Source: Sphingobium sp. (GTDB taxonomy: Bacteria; Pseudomonadota; Alphaproteobacteria; Sphingomonadales; Sphingomonadaceae). From it: DNA of 14,579 bases. Positions within the stretch are counted from its first letter, which is position 1; each line of letters starts with the position of its first letter. The notes beneath the pieces were generated by a model. The model saw only the letters and a list, made by a program, of their open reading frames with translations, had not been told where the DNA came from and did no database searches. The stretch covers positions 1-14,579 of the forward strand of contig NZ_QFOA01000082.1 of NCBI RefSeq assembly GCF_003248505.1, in the 5' to 3' direction. Both the position numbers and the translations under genes were made by a program. This document shows, one piece after another, positions 13,956 to 14,579 of this stretch.

Positions 13956-14398
13956 AGGCGAAGCATCAACGGCTGATGCTGGCGCTCGCCGCGCTGGTTG
14001 CGATCCTCGGGGCGGGCCTGCTGGCGGCCTCTGCACTCAAGGATGAAGCGGCTTACTTCTACACGCCCGCCGACATCCGGTCCAAGGGCGTTGCGCCCGG
14101 GAAGGCGATCCGGCTCGGCGGCATGGTGGTGAAGGGCAGCCTCAGGCGCGCGCCGGACGGCGTCACGCTTCGGTTCGACGTCACCGATGGCAAGGCGACC
14201 GTGCCCGCCACCTTCAACGGCATCGCGCCCGACCTGTTTCGCGAAGGCAGCGGCGTCGTCGCGGAAGGGGCGATGGACGCCAGCGGTCGTTTCGTCGCCG
14301 CCAATCTCCTTGCCAAGCATGACGAGCGCTACATGCCGCGCGAACTTAAAGGCATGACCTATGACGAAAAGACTCACCAGATGAAGCCGGGCCAGTGA
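13952..14398 (+). CDS. ccmE: Cytochrome c maturation heme chaperone CcmE
   Basis: CcmE binds heme covalently in the periplasm and passes it to the CcmF ligation complex. The 148-residue product has an N-terminal membrane anchor (about 8-29) and an OB-fold beta domain (about 35-122). The signature LAKHDERYMPRE contains H123, the histidine that forms the covalent heme bond, and Y127, the axial ligand. The flexible tail ends HQMKPGQ. The frame is open well upstream, but the ATG at 13952 gives the standard start (MKAKHQRLMLALAAL) and overlaps the ccmD stop. Confidence 0.96.
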   Translation: MKAKHQRLMLALAALVAILGAGLLAASALKDEAAYFYTPADIRSKGVAPGKAIRLGGMVVKGSLRRAPDGVTLRFDVTDGKATVPATFNGIAPDLFREGSGVVAEGAMDASGRFVAANLLAKHDERYMPRELKGMTYDEKTHQMKPGQ

Positions 14399-14408
14399 GA
14401 ATAGCGCC

Positions 14409-14579
14409 GTGATCGCGGAGGCGGGCCTTGCCGCGCTGTGGCTGGCGGCGGCGCTTGCGCTGCTCCAGCTGTTCCTCGCTTTCGCCGGGACGAAGGGCGG
14501 CAAGGGCGAACTGCTGGGCGCGGTGCGGCCCACCGCCGTGGCGCAGGGCGCACTCACCGCGTTCGCCTTCGCTGCACTC
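14409..14579 (+). CDS. ccmF: Heme lyase subunit CcmF, N-terminal fragment (runs off the window)
   Basis: The frame opens with a GTG 10 bases after ccmE and stays open to the end of the window (57 codons). The translation MIAEAGLAALWLAAALALLQ, a first membrane helix, followed by a short polar loop and a second hydrophobic stretch (QGALTAFAFAAL), is the typical beginning of CcmF, the large membrane protein that attaches heme to apocytochrome c. Position after ccmE supports it. Only about a tenth of the expected protein is visible, so none of its heme histidines can be checked. Confidence 0.87.
   Translation, partial: MIAEAGLAALWLAAALALLQLFLAFAGTKGGKGELLGAVRPTAVAQGALTAFAFAAL

Overview
The window looks like ordinary chromosome from a GC-rich alphaproteobacterium, most likely a sphingomonad (Sphingomonadales). 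The evidence is high GC, general codon use, arginine succinyltransferase genes next to an M20 hydrolase, a ccmCDEF operon, an RppH of alphaproteobacterial type, and promoter-like sites of the EcfG general-stress class. I see no phage, IS element, CRISPR array or transposon. Assignment below order is not possible from these genes alone.

Layout. 77-271 (+): two identical tRNA-Arg(ACG) genes in tandem. 277-2345 (-): a tadE/tadG pair for tight-adherence pilus assembly, converging on the tRNAs. 2479-7204 (-): a co-directional run reading DUF481 outer-membrane barrel, M20 hydrolase, astA, astB, small membrane protein. 7261-7749 (-): rppH, an RNA 5'-pyrophosphohydrolase. 7941-10619 (+): phr photolyase and a cyclopropane-fatty-acid-synthase-like methyltransferase, transcribed divergently from rppH. 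10624-11334 (-) and 11417-12877 (-): an SDR oxidoreductase downstream of purF. 13084-14579 (+): ccmC, ccmD, ccmE and the start of ccmF, divergent from purF and running off the window. No gene-free stretch exceeds 300 bases; the largest gaps are 12878-13083 and 7750-7940, and both are divergent promoter regions.

How the genes work together. AstA and AstB catalyse the first two steps of arginine succinyltransferase catabolism. The M20 hydrolase just upstream has every metal and catalytic residue of the carboxypeptidase G2 type and could supply the last step (N-succinylglutamate to succinate and glutamate) in place of the classical AstE; this is inference. Photolyase and the CFAS-like enzyme form a tight two-gene unit that fits light or photo-oxidative stress. 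CcmC, CcmD, CcmE and CcmF deliver heme for c-type cytochromes.

The most interesting non-coding signals are an exact GGAAC-N16-CGTT (EcfG-type) element in front of ccmC and a near match (GGAAC-N16-CATT) ending 8 bases before the photolyase ATG, which would give a leaderless stress transcript. I found no clearly new multi-gene system. The best leads are the M20/AstE replacement, the two EcfG-type sites, the altered active site of the CFAS-like enzyme, and small conserved-looking proteins that are easily missed (43-aa CcmD and a 71-aa membrane protein).
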